From NCBI GenBank assembly GCA_963825345.1, contig CAWGSQ010000011.1, positions 248,001 to 312,000 of the forward strand: a stretch of DNA of 64,000 bases. Reading direction: 5' to 3'. This DNA is from JACVRW01 sp963825345 (GTDB lineage Bacteria > Actinomycetota > Thermoleophilia > Solirubrobacterales > Thermoleophilaceae). Below the pieces are notes generated by a model that was not told the DNA's origin, made no database searches, and saw nothing but the letters and a program-made list of their open reading frames with translations. The position numbers were made by a program, and so were the translations under genes. This document shows, one piece after another, positions 1 to 7,857 of this stretch. Positions within the stretch are counted from its first letter, which is position 1; every line of letters begins with the position of its first letter.

Positions 1-2517
1 GCCCTCGCACCCGCGGCGATGAACGCCAGCCGCGCGCTGCTCGCGAAGCCGAAGACACGCCGCTGTGGCGGCGGTGTGAAGCCGAGCAGGCTCGAGGCCG
101 CCCGTTTCAGGATCCTCAAGAATGACGCGAGTGGGATGCGCCTGCGCGTCCAGCTCCCGGCGCTGCGCTTCGTGAACCGCGTTGGCGGCGGGCGCACGTG
201 GACGAAGCTCGTGCTGCCGAAGACGGACTCACCGGGGCGCGCGGGCACCCCCGGAATCCCGATGGTCAGCGAGATCCTCGGCGTCCCGGCAGGCGCTGCT
301 CTCGCCGTGGACGCCACCCGCACGACCTCGTACACGATCCAGCAGGTCGACGTGTTCCCGAACCAGCGGGAGGCGGTGGACCAGGGCGCACCGGGACCCG
401 GCAGCCGGGCACGCTTCGCCAGTCCGCCCTTCAGGCTCAATCCCGCCGCCTACAGCCGGGCCGGAAAGGTCCCCGCCCACGCCGCCGACGGAAGGATCCT
501 CGGACAGTCGCGCGACATCACGCTCGGCAACCTGCGCGTCCCGGCCGCCCAGTACGACGCGCGGAAGAGAACGCTGAAGGTCCTGAACTCGGTCGACGTG
601 ACGATCACGTTCAAGGGCGGGTCGCACAGCTTCAGCGACCAGCTCGGCTCGCCCTGGGAGCAGCCGCAGCGGAGACGGGCCGATGCGCTGCTCAACGGGG
701 AGGTCGTGCGCCGCCCCCCGCCGCACGTGATCGAGCGCTGCGGCGAGGAGATGATGGTCATCACGAACCCGTCGACGGTCGCCGCCGCCAACCAGCTCGC
801 GGTCGCGCGGCGCGCGGCCGGCATCCGCACGAACGTCTTCCAGACGGGCAGCGCTCCCGGCCAGATCGGGACGACCCCCGCGGAGATTCAGACTGCCATC
901 CGCAGCAGGCTGACGTTGGCCGACTGCATCCATCCGAGCTACGTCACGATCATGGGCGACGACGAGCTCGTGCCCACCTTCCCGGGCATCGGCGGCATCG
1001 AATCCGACCTCGAGTACTCGCTGCGCGACAACGCCGACGAGCTCCCGGATGTGGCGGTCGGCCGCATCATCGGGGACGACGCCGCCGCGATGACCACGGC
1101 GGTCACGAAGATCATCGCCTACGAGACCGCGCCGCCCGACGGCGCCTGGCTGCGGCGGGCGAGCATCGCCGCGGAGTTCCAGGACGACGAAGCCCCGGAT
1201 CTCCAGGAGGACCGGACCTTCATCACGTTCGCCGAGACCGTCCGTACCGGCATCCTCAACACGCCGGGCGGCTTCGGGCTCTCGGTCGACAGGCTCTACG
1301 CCACCTACCCCCACGAGGGCGTCGACCCGCAGAGATTCAACGACGGGACCGACCTGCCGGCGGCGCTCAAGAAGCCGACGTTCGCCTGGGACGCGACCAC
1401 GCCCGACATATCGGCGGCGTGGAACGAGGGCCGCTTCCTAGTTGCGCACCGCGGCCACGGCTCGACCTCCGCCTGGGACACGCCGTTCTTCGCCAACACC
1501 CACGCGGACGCGCTCGTGAACGGGGCCATGCTGCCGGTGGTTCTCAGCATCAACTGCTCGAGCGGCGGGTTCCAGGACAACGACAACTCGTTCTCGACGC
1601 AGGCCCTGGTCAACCCGAACGGCGGCGCTGTCGGCGTCTTCGGCGACACCGAGGTCTCGCCGACCTGGCACAACACTCAGATCGCGTTCGGGTTCGTGGA
1701 CGCCCTGCTCCCGCGAGTGCTGCCAGGCGAGGGACCGGCGGAGAGGCAGCGTGTCGGCGACGCCCTGGTCCACGGGAAGAACAGGCTCGCCGGCATCGCT
1801 CCACCGCCCGACGGGGGCACGCGCGCCGAGCTCTACCTGTGGCACTACTTCGGCGACCCATCGATGCAGATGTGGGGCGGCGAACCGGTCGGGCTCCCGG
1901 ACCTCACCAAGTTCCGAACGGTCTTCCACAAGGACTTCGGGCCACCCCGGCCGGACCCGCCGCCGTACACGGTCGTCCTGACCCTGCCGAGCGAGTTCAA
2001 CGGCCAGGCGGCGAGCCTGATCCGCGAGGGCCAGGTGATCGGCAAGGCGGTCATCGCGGGCGGCCAGGCGGCGATCCCCGCCCACTTCGGCGACGACCGG
2101 CCCACCGACGGCGACCTGCGGGTGGCGATGGAGGCCGACGGCGCGGTGCCGGTGTCCGTTCCGGTCGAGGGCTTGCCCGCGAAGACCACGCTGAGCACGA
2201 CCTGCCCGGGCTCCCCGCACGGCTCCGAGAAGGACATGATGACGAGCGGCAAGCTCGATCCCGGAGTGGCCGGCGCGAAGATCGTCGTGCGCTACACGCC
2301 TCCATCCGGCACGGGGCAGCCGTTCGAGCGGACAGTCACCACCGACGCGAACGGCAACTGGAGCGACTCCATCCTGCCGAGCGATGACGGCAGCCCGAAC
2401 GGCCGGCCGAACCGAGGCGCGGGTGATTGGCTCATCGAGCCTCGCTTCGAGGGGGACGCCGGGCATGCCGGCTCGACCGCCCAGGCCTGCACCGTCACGG
2501 TCTTCGACAGCACCTAG
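1..2517 (+). CDS. C25 (gingipain-type) cysteine peptidase, 5' end cut by window
   Basis: Secreted or surface cysteine endopeptidase of family C25. The frame is open to base 1; the first ATG is at 19, but the residues before it are coding and no signal peptide is visible, so the true start probably lies upstream of the window. From that ATG, residues 1-230 resemble the gingipain propeptide. The catalytic domain follows, with MGDDELVP near residue 312, the catalytic His in VAHRGHGS near 475 and the catalytic Cys in INCSSGG near 511; the WHYFGDPSMQMW stretch that ends the domain is near 610. The last 120 residues look like an Ig-type beta-sandwich. The convergent neighbour begins 28 bp downstream. 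The family call rests on the His and Cys motifs and their order. Confidence 0.85.
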   Translation, partial: ALAPAAMNASRALLAKPKTRRCGGGVKPSRLEAARFRILKNDASGMRLRVQLPALRFVNRVGGGRTWTKLVLPKTDSPGRAGTPGIPMVSEILGVPAGAALAVDATRTTSYTIQQVDVFPNQREAVDQGAPGPGSRARFASPPFRLNPAAYSRAGKVPAHAADGRILGQSRDITLGNLRVPAAQYDARKRTLKVLNSVDVTITFKGGSHSFSDQLGSPWEQPQRRRADALLNGEVVRRPPPHVIERCGEEMMVITNPSTVAAANQLAVARRAAGIRTNVFQTGSAPGQIGTTPAEIQTAIRSRLTLADCIHPSYVTIMGDDELVPTFPGIGGIESDLEYSLRDNADELPDVAVGRIIGDDAAAMTTAVTKIIAYETAPPDGAWLRRASIAAEFQDDEAPDLQEDRTFITFAETVRTGILNTPGGFGLSVDRLYATYPHEGVDPQRFNDGTDLPAALKKPTFAWDATTPDISAAWNEGRFLVAHRGHGSTSAWDTPFFANTHADALVNGAMLPVVLSINCSSGGFQDNDNSFSTQALVNPNGGAVGVFGDTEVSPTWHNTQIAFGFVDALLPRVLPGEGPAERQRVGDALVHGKNRLAGIAPPPDGGTRAELYLWHYFGDPSMQMWGGEPVGLPDLTKFRTVFHKDFGPPRPDPPPYTVVLTLPSEFNGQAASLIREGQVIGKAVIAGGQAAIPAHFGDDRPTDGDLRVAMEADGAVPVSVPVEGLPAKTTLSTTCPGSPHGSEKDMMTSGKLDPGVAGAKIVVRYTPPSGTGQPFERTVTTDANGNWSDSILPSDDGSPNGRPNRGAGDWLIEPRFEGDAGHAGSTAQACTVTVFDST

Positions 2518-2544
2518 CCGGCGGCAATCAGCCGGGCTGGCGCG

Positions 2545-3075
2545 CTACGCGCATTCCTGCCACTTCACCCAGGGCATCACGCCGCTCTTGATGCCGAACA
2601 CCTTGCCGTTGCTGACCTCGAAGACGAAGCGGTACTTGCGGCCGGGCTTCCACACCAGGTTGAAGCCCTGCGGCGCGCCTATGTTCACGGTGCGCTCGCC
2701 GCCGGGGTAGAGCCGGCGTACGCGACGCAGCCTGGTGCCGACTCCGACGCCCTTGCGCGTCGAGAACTCGCCACGCGGGCGCCTGGTCGTGACCACACGG
2801 AACTTCCCGCCCACGAACATGAGCGTCGGCCCCTGACCTGTCCCAGGCGGGCCGGCGTCGAGGTACGTGCACTGGTTCACCCGCGATTTCCTCATGTAGA
2901 CGCCCGCGGCGTCGCGAGCTTCCTTGACGGTCATCCCGAAGCGGACCTTCCCGATGCCCTTCAGGTGCAGGTGGTGAACGGTTGGGACCAGGCCGGGTGC
3001 CTGAGCGGTAGCCGACGCAGCGAACGTGACCGCGACGGCCAGCAGCAGTGCGGCTATGCCGGATCGGATGCGCAT
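2545..3075 (-). CDS. Secreted protein of unknown function
   Basis: I do not recognise a characterised family. The product (176 aa) begins with a clear Sec signal peptide: two arginines, a hydrophobic core of about 14 residues and an ATAQA cleavage region. The mature part carries GIGKVRFGMTVKEAR, a short motif seen in several small actinobacterial exported proteins, and otherwise looks like a compact beta-rich domain with one Cys near the middle and another just before the C-terminus. The ATG at 3075 is preferred to a GTG three codons upstream because it gives a normal signal peptide. It is convergent with the C25 peptidase gene. Confidence 0.6.
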   Translation of the reverse strand: MRIRSGIAALLLAVAVTFAASATAQAPGLVPTVHHLHLKGIGKVRFGMTVKEARDAAGVYMRKSRVNQCTYLDAGPPGTGQGPTLMFVGGKFRVVTTRRPRGEFSTRKGVGVGTRLRRVRRLYPGGERTVNIGAPQGFNLVWKPGRKYRFVFEVSNGKVFGIKSGVMPWVKWQECA

Positions 3076-3115
3076 GCGCGGCACGGTACCGGGACGCTGG
3101 CTCGAGCGCGTCCCC

Positions 3116-4697
3116 CTACAGCGGCCGCAGTGTGAGCCGACCGTTCCGCGTCAAGATCTCGAAGACGCGCGCCTCCATCGCTCCGCGCCGGAACGCGGCC
3201 TCAGGCACGATCATCTCGAAGCTCTCGGCGAACGACCCCGCCATCGAGAACGTCCGGCCGGTCGCCACGATCGTGCCGTCGAGCGCGAGCGCAATCGGGC
3301 GCCCACCGCCCGGCCGGCCATTCGGCACCTGGCCCGTGATCTCGCCCGGGACGAATCCGGAGGTCGGGTCGACATGCCGGAGGTCCTCGGCCTGGTGAAA
3401 GGACGCCGCCGCCGTCCCGGCCTCCCTCGGGAGATCCGCAACCGCCTGACCCACGAGCTTCGGGTGCGGGCCGATCCGGTAGAGCTTCTCGAGGTCAGTG
3501 CCACTCCCGAACCATGCCAGCTTGCGGCCGACCGCCGCCTTCCGGCGCCGCGCCACCTCGGCCGGATCGAAGCTGTACTCGCCGCCGATCGTGTTGAGCC
3601 TGGTCCCGATGCGATGGAAGATCCTGACGCGATCGGCCTGGGACGGCACCGGGGAAAGCAGCGAGCGGCCGTCCATCGTCCTCGTGGTCCGCACACGCGC
3701 CACGTCGAGGATCGTCGGGAACACATCGATCGTCTCGACGTGCTCGTCGGCGATGCGCCCGCCGCGCTGCCCGGGCAGCTTCACCAGCAGCGGGATCGGC
3801 GCGAGATCCTCCACGTTCCCCGGCGTGACCGTGCGACGCTCGACGTCCACGTGGAAGCCGATCCCGTGGTCGGCCACCACAACCACGAGCGCGTCCCGGA
3901 ACAGCCCGAGCCGGCGCACCCGCCCGAGCAGTTCGCCCAGCAGGCGATCCGCAAGCCCGAGCTGGAGCAGATGGCGCTGGTAGGAGACCTTCACGAGCCA
4001 CGGGTCGCCGAAGCCGTCCGGCCCGTTCAGCCCGGGGATCGGCTCGGGCGCGTGACGCCGGTAGTGGCGGCCCGACGGGTAGAACTGCCACGGCACGTGC
4101 GGCAGCAGCACGTGCTTGAACCAGAGCGTGGGCCGCTCGCGCGGCTGGATCGAGCGGACGAAGTCCCGGAAGCGCCGAACCTTGCCGCCCCCGAGGTGAC
4201 TCGAGGCCGTGCCCGCCAGCGGCTCGCAGAGGCTCGTCGGGCAGAGCCCCGTCGCCTCCTCCGAGGCGTTCACCTCATAGTCGTGCGCCAGCAGCGTGAA
4301 GAGGTTCACCGGATGCGAGATCACGTCGGAGCGCAGACCGCGCTTCGGATAGCGGCCATCTAGCATCGCCGGTAGCGCGAGCGCCGTGCTGTCGTGCACG
4401 GCGGTGGCTCCTCGGTACCAAGTCGACGTGCGCGCAAGGCGCGGCGAAGGACGGGTAGCGCCCGGCATCGATCCGCCCGCCGGGACCGATCAGAGAGGTG
4501 AGCGGGAGCTCGTCGAAGACGACCACGACGATCGTCTGGGGCCGAGCCACACGCGGCCGAGCGTCGGCGGGGCGCGTGACGGCCGGATGCTCGGCCGTGC
4601 GCGACGGCTCCGGGTCCTGCAGCGCAAGCCCGAGACCGAGCGCGACGGCTGCAAGCGCGGCAACGGCAACTACTCGGACAACCGGGCGCTTCTGCAC
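3116..4697 (-). pseudogene. Membrane-anchored sulfatase/phosphoethanolamine-transferase-like hydrolase, frameshifted
   Basis: Alkaline-phosphatase superfamily protein (sulfatase fold). The first frame (4697 down to about 4440) gives one N-terminal membrane helix and the metal-binding VVVVFDELPLTSL strand. The second frame (about 4440 to 3116) gives HDSTALALPAMLDG with a likely Thr or Ser nucleophile, KHVLLPHVPW, and ADHGIGFHVD with the C-terminal metal ligands. The frames join perfectly if one G (plus strand) near 4438 is removed, restoring about 526 residues. Both halves are otherwise well conserved, so the shift is either recent or an assembly error. The natural substrate cannot be told from sequence; cell-envelope polymer modification is a reasonable guess. 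Confidence 0.75.
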
Positions 4698-4725
4698 GAA
4701 AGCGCAGGGTAGCCCCGAGTGGCCC

Positions 4726-5202
4726 TCAGCGCGAGCGCAGGATCCAGCGCGTGACCGGGTCGAGCAGAGCGAGCATGGGCGGCAGCGGGAGCGCCGTCAC
4801 GCGCAGGAGCTTCGCGACCAGGCCGCCGCGGCGCCGCCGGGCGAGGCGCGGGCCGATCCCGGTGAGGAACGTGGCGACTCCGGACAGCGGTCGGCCGAGC
4901 ACGGTGATCTCGCGCACGCTGCCGTCCGGGTTCAGCCGGATGCGGTCGGCGCCGGCCACGAAGCGTCCCTCCATCCGGCCCTCCCAGAAGAACGCGTGGG
5001 TGTCGCCGTTCTCGAACTCGTCCACGATCCGCAGCTCCTCGAACGACTCGAGGACGCTCCGGTAGGTGTCCGCCACGACCTCGCGGCCCGCGAAGGGCGT
5101 CCCGGTCACGGCCGAGTAGAGGACGACGTCCGGGGCGAGCGTGTCGATCAGTCCGTCTACGTCGTTGGCGGCGATGGCTGCGGGGAAGGCATGGGTCGTC
5201 AT
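4726..5202 (-). CDS. SnoaL-like / NTF2-fold protein
   Basis: Small cone-shaped NTF2-superfamily protein of 158 aa, with the usual SnoaL pattern: N-terminal helices (AAIAANDVDGLIDTLAPDVV), a central GREVVADTYRSVLESFEEL helix and C-terminal strands ending in REITVLGRPLSG. A basic linker (RRRRGG) and a hydrophobic tail follow, which is atypical and may touch the membrane. Such proteins are isomerases, hydrolases or ligand-binding proteins; no catalytic assignment is possible here. The start is set at MTTHAFP, since an upstream in-frame ATG at 5256 adds residues that do not resemble the family. Confidence 0.65.
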   Translation of the reverse strand: MTTHAFPAAIAANDVDGLIDTLAPDVVLYSAVTGTPFAGREVVADTYRSVLESFEELRIVDEFENGDTHAFFWEGRMEGRFVAGADRIRLNPDGSVREITVLGRPLSGVATFLTGIGPRLARRRRGGLVAKLLRVTALPLPPMLALLDPVTRWILRSR

Positions 5203-5259
5203 GGTCAGGTTCTTCCCAACACACCGGAAGGCGCACCCCTGTGTGTCCAATCTCACGGA

Positions 5260-5787
5260 CTAGGCGAAGAACTTCGCCCTGAGCTGCTCGACGGTCCCCT
5301 TCGTGCGCATCGTCGTCGGGCCCAGCAGCTTGTCGATCGCCTTCCGGTCGAGCGTGGACTCGAGCGTGCCGCCGCTCGGCAGCCAGAAGAGCTCGCGCTT
5401 GCCGAAGGCCAGCGGGTCGTCGTCGGTGGCCAGGGCGAGCACCTGCTTGCGCTTCGCCGCCGACGGCTTCGCGGACAGCATCGAGACCTGGAGCTTGCCC
5501 TGTGACGCCTCCACCTGGGCCGGCTTGAACGGCTGCGCTTCGGCTATCTCCGCGAGCTCCTTCGCGGTCCGGGTGAACACGCCGACGTCGTAGCCGAGCG
5601 TGCTCTCGAGCGCCTTCTCGATCTTGGCTGCCATGTCACGCGGGGCCTCGAAGACGACGTTGCCGCTCGTCCGGAACGTGGCCACCTCCTCGGCGCCGAC
5701 GCCCTCGAAGATCTTGCGCAGCTCGGCGCTCGTCACGCGGCGGTTGCGCCCGAGGTTCACCGCCCGCAGGAACGCCGCGTACCTCAC
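5260..5787 (-). CDS. DUF1697 family protein
   Basis: Cytoplasmic protein of 175 aa matching the DUF1697 pattern from its first residues (RYAAFLRAVNLGRNRRV) through FRTSGNVVF to the C-terminal GTLESTLDRKAIDKLLGP and TMRTKGTVEQL segments. Function is unknown in the family. The GTG start at 5787 overlaps the stop of the upstream DUF3037 gene by 4 bp (GTGA), so the two are translationally coupled and belong to one operon with the HipA-like kinase gene. Confidence 0.8.
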   Translation of the reverse strand: MRYAAFLRAVNLGRNRRVTSAELRKIFEGVGAEEVATFRTSGNVVFEAPRDMAAKIEKALESTLGYDVGVFTRTAKELAEIAEAQPFKPAQVEASQGKLQVSMLSAKPSAAKRKQVLALATDDDPLAFGKRELFWLPSGGTLESTLDRKAIDKLLGPTTMRTKGTVEQLRAKFFA

Positions 5788-6158
5788 GCGACCATTGTGT
5801 CGAAGAGGTGGTCGAGCGTCGCGGCGGGGTCCGCGGTGAGCCCGGTGTGCACGTCGGACGGCTGGATCACCGTCGAGGACGGCGAGGTGAGCCAGCCGAA
5901 GCGGTCGGACGCGGGCAGCTCCGCAAGCGCGCCGCCGCCCGCATCCCCGGACGCGACGAGGTCGAGCGCGGTGAGCCGCGCGCGGATCGGCTCGGGATCG
6001 CAATCGGGGGCGAGCGCGGCGAGGCGCGCGTCGTCGAGCCGCACTCGGAGGCCGAGGAAGTCGTCGTGCTGGCGCGAGTACACGACCACGCCCACGTTGA
6101 TCGCCTCCCCGCGCTCCACGCTCGGCACAACCCGTAGGACGGCGTAGCTGAAGGACAT
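5784..6158 (-). CDS. DUF3037 family protein
   Basis: Protein of 124 aa that starts MSFSYAVLRVVPSVERGE and contains INVGVVVYSRQHDDFLG, the characteristic DUF3037 opening. DUF3037 genes are often found beside HipA-like kinase genes, and that is the case here: its ATG follows the kinase stop codon after one base (TGA-G-ATG). It may be a partner or substrate of the kinase; this is inferred from gene neighbourhood only. It overlaps the downstream DUF1697 start by 4 bp. Confidence 0.75.
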   Translation of the reverse strand: MSFSYAVLRVVPSVERGEAINVGVVVYSRQHDDFLGLRVRLDDARLAALAPDCDPEPIRARLTALDLVASGDAGGGALAELPASDRFGWLTSPSSTVIQPSDVHTGLTADPAATLDHLFDTMVA

Positions 6159-6159
6159 C

Positions 6160-6918
6160 TCAGGCACGCTCGAGCTCCCCCACGAACGGCCGCGGCGCCT
6201 CGAGGCGCTCGCGCAGGAAGCCCGCCAGGTCCGCGCGCCGGGCGGCCGGATCCGGGCCAAGCCATGGCTCGGGCGCGAGGGCAACCGCCGTGTCGATCGC
6301 GGCACGCGCACGCTCGGCCAGCCGCTCGTCCGCCGCCTCGAGCGAGCCCGCCATCGGCCGCAGCACGTGCTCGGCCAGCATCGGCACACCCTCGCGCGCG
6401 GTCTCGGCCAGCGGGCGCTCGCCGTGCTGGCGAAAGAACGACGCGCCGTGGTCGATCAGATACAGCCGGCCGTGCCAGACGAGCAGGTTCGGGTTGCGCG
6501 GAGTGCGGTCGACGTTCGTCACGAGCGCGTCGAACCAGACCACATCGGCGGCCAGGTCGGCATCCACGGCGGGGTCCGACGGCACGGCCATCGGCAGCGC
6601 CCCCGGCAGGAAGTCCATCCCGAGGTTCTCGCCCGGGCTGCCCACGATCAGGTCCTGGATCTCGGGGTCTGGCTCGGCCAGGCCGAGCGCCGGGGCCACC
6701 TCCACGACCGCGAGCTCGGGCACCGGAAGCCCGATCGCGCGCGCCAGCTCGCCGGCAACCACCTCGGCCACGAGCGCGCTCTCCCCCTGGCCGGCCGCGC
6801 GGAACTTCGTCACGTAGAGGCCGTCGTCGTCGGCCTCCATCAGGCCGGGGAGCGAGCCGCCCTCCCGAAGCGGGGCGACATAGCGGGTGGCGGTCACATG
6901 TCGGAGGCCCTCGGGCAC
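6160..6918 (-). CDS. HipA-like Ser/Thr kinase
   Basis: Compact HipA-family kinase of 252 aa, much shorter than E. coli HipA (440 aa). It has the ATP-binding lysine region (YVTKFRAAGQGESALVAEVV), a catalytic loop in DALVTNVDRTPRNPNLLV near residues 130-147 and a metal-binding LIDHGASFF (DFG equivalent) near 155. These are the three motifs needed for activity, so it is probably catalytically competent. It has no HipB-like DNA-binding partner; instead it heads an operon with DUF3037 and DUF1697. The GTG at 6918 is used as the start. Confidence 0.8.
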   Translation of the reverse strand: MPEGLRHVTATRYVAPLREGGSLPGLMEADDDGLYVTKFRAAGQGESALVAEVVAGELARAIGLPVPELAVVEVAPALGLAEPDPEIQDLIVGSPGENLGMDFLPGALPMAVPSDPAVDADLAADVVWFDALVTNVDRTPRNPNLLVWHGRLYLIDHGASFFRQHGERPLAETAREGVPMLAEHVLRPMAGSLEAADERLAERARAAIDTAVALAPEPWLGPDPAARRADLAGFLRERLEAPRPFVGELERA

Positions 6919-7006
6919 CGCGACAGGTTCGCAGGCAACGGAACGTTCACGCCTGCTTCACCCGACGGTTACAGGAACAGGCGCGGCGCGCACCGACACT
7001 GCACCC

Positions 7007-7177
7007 ATGGAGATCACCGGGAGGCTGCTCTTCATCGCAGCCGTCACGTGTTACCTGCTGGGGCGCGTTTTCTCGGCCGAGGCCTCGCATCCGGAGACCC
7101 TCGTGTACGGCCTCACGGCCGCGTTCGGGCTCGAGTTCCTGATCGCGATCTGGCGCGCACTCTGGGTACCTAGTTAG
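7007..7177 (+). CDS. Small two-helix membrane protein
   Basis: Unrecognised 56 aa protein starting MEITGRLLFIAAVTCYLLG, with two hydrophobic segments (residues 4-19 and about 31-49) separated by a short polar stretch. Codon use is normal for the window and the ATG is followed by an uninterrupted frame. It sits alone between the divergent kinase operon and the hydroxylase gene. Function unknown. Confidence 0.5.
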   Translation: MEITGRLLFIAAVTCYLLGRVFSAEASHPETLVYGLTAAFGLEFLIAIWRALWVPS

Positions 7178-7195
7178 GGAGCCCGAAGTCGCAGC

Positions 7196-7223
7196 TTGAA
7201 TTGCCCTCAAGGTGCGCTACATT
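7196..7223 (+). promoter_or_regulatory. Putative promoter of the fatty-acid hydroxylase gene
   Basis: TTGAAT (7196-7201) and TACATT (7218-7223) are separated by 16 bp and lie 8 bp before the GTG at 7231, so the mRNA would be leaderless or nearly so. This is a match by eye to the -35/-10 pattern; no start site is known. Confidence 0.4.
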
Positions 7224-7230
7224 CGGGTTT

Positions 7231-7857
7231 GTGGACGGTAGGCGGACAGATGCGCTGAAAGCCTCGCCCCGGATGTTCGACTCGGACGTCCTCGACCGTC
7301 TGTCGCGCGTCCATCCACTCGTCCCGCTCGTGATCTTCATCCCCGCGATCACGGTCGCGTTCACGGTCGGCGCCCGCGGCGAGCCCACCACGGTCCAGGT
7401 GGTTGGCCTGGTGCTGGCGGGCTACGTCTTCTGGACCCTCACCGAGTACTGGATGCACCGGCTGATCTTCCACTTCGAGCCCGAGGACGGGCTCGGCGCG
7501 CGGCTCCACTGGATCATCCACGGCGTCCACCATGACCACCCGAACGATCCGCTGCGGCTCGTGATGCCGCCGTCCGTGAGCATCCCGCTGGCGCTCGGCT
7601 TCTGGGGTCTGTTCATGCTCGTGCTCGGCACCCCGTGGGCGAACGTCTTCACCGCCGGGTTCCTCGCCGGCTACCTGATGTACGACATGACGCATTACCA
7701 CGTGCATCACCACCGGCCGCGCACCGGGCTCGGCAAGCTCGTGCGCGAGCTGCACATGCGCCACCACTTCCAGGACGACACGAAGGGCTTCGGCGTGAGC
7801 GCTCCGTTCTGGGACTACGTGTTCGGCACGCCGCAGCGTCGCGGCGGCCGGGTCTAG
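7231..7857 (+). CDS. Fatty acid 2-hydroxylase / sterol desaturase superfamily membrane enzyme
   Basis: Integral-membrane di-iron hydroxylase of 208 aa. The histidine clusters that bind the two irons are present in order: EYWMHRLIFH, HWIIHGVHHDH, HYHVHHHRP and HMRHHFQ, set between four hydrophobic segments. This layout is that of fatty-acid hydroxylases of the FA2H/Scs7 type, which add an alpha-hydroxyl to acyl chains. The GTG at 7231 is chosen because it sits just downstream of a promoter-like sequence; an ATG at 7273 is the alternative. Its stop overlaps the convergent copA stop by 4 bp. Confidence 0.85.
   Translation: MDGRRTDALKASPRMFDSDVLDRLSRVHPLVPLVIFIPAITVAFTVGARGEPTTVQVVGLVLAGYVFWTLTEYWMHRLIFHFEPEDGLGARLHWIIHGVHHDHPNDPLRLVMPPSVSIPLALGFWGLFMLVLGTPWANVFTAGFLAGYLMYDMTHYHVHHHRPRTGLGKLVRELHMRHHFQDDTKGFGVSAPFWDYVFGTPQRRGGRV

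Noticed and set aside
229..1314. Long antisense open frame opposite the C25 peptidase
   Set aside because: Composition is the Arg/Gly/Ala-rich mirror of a high-GC coding strand; the sense frame has clear catalytic motifs.
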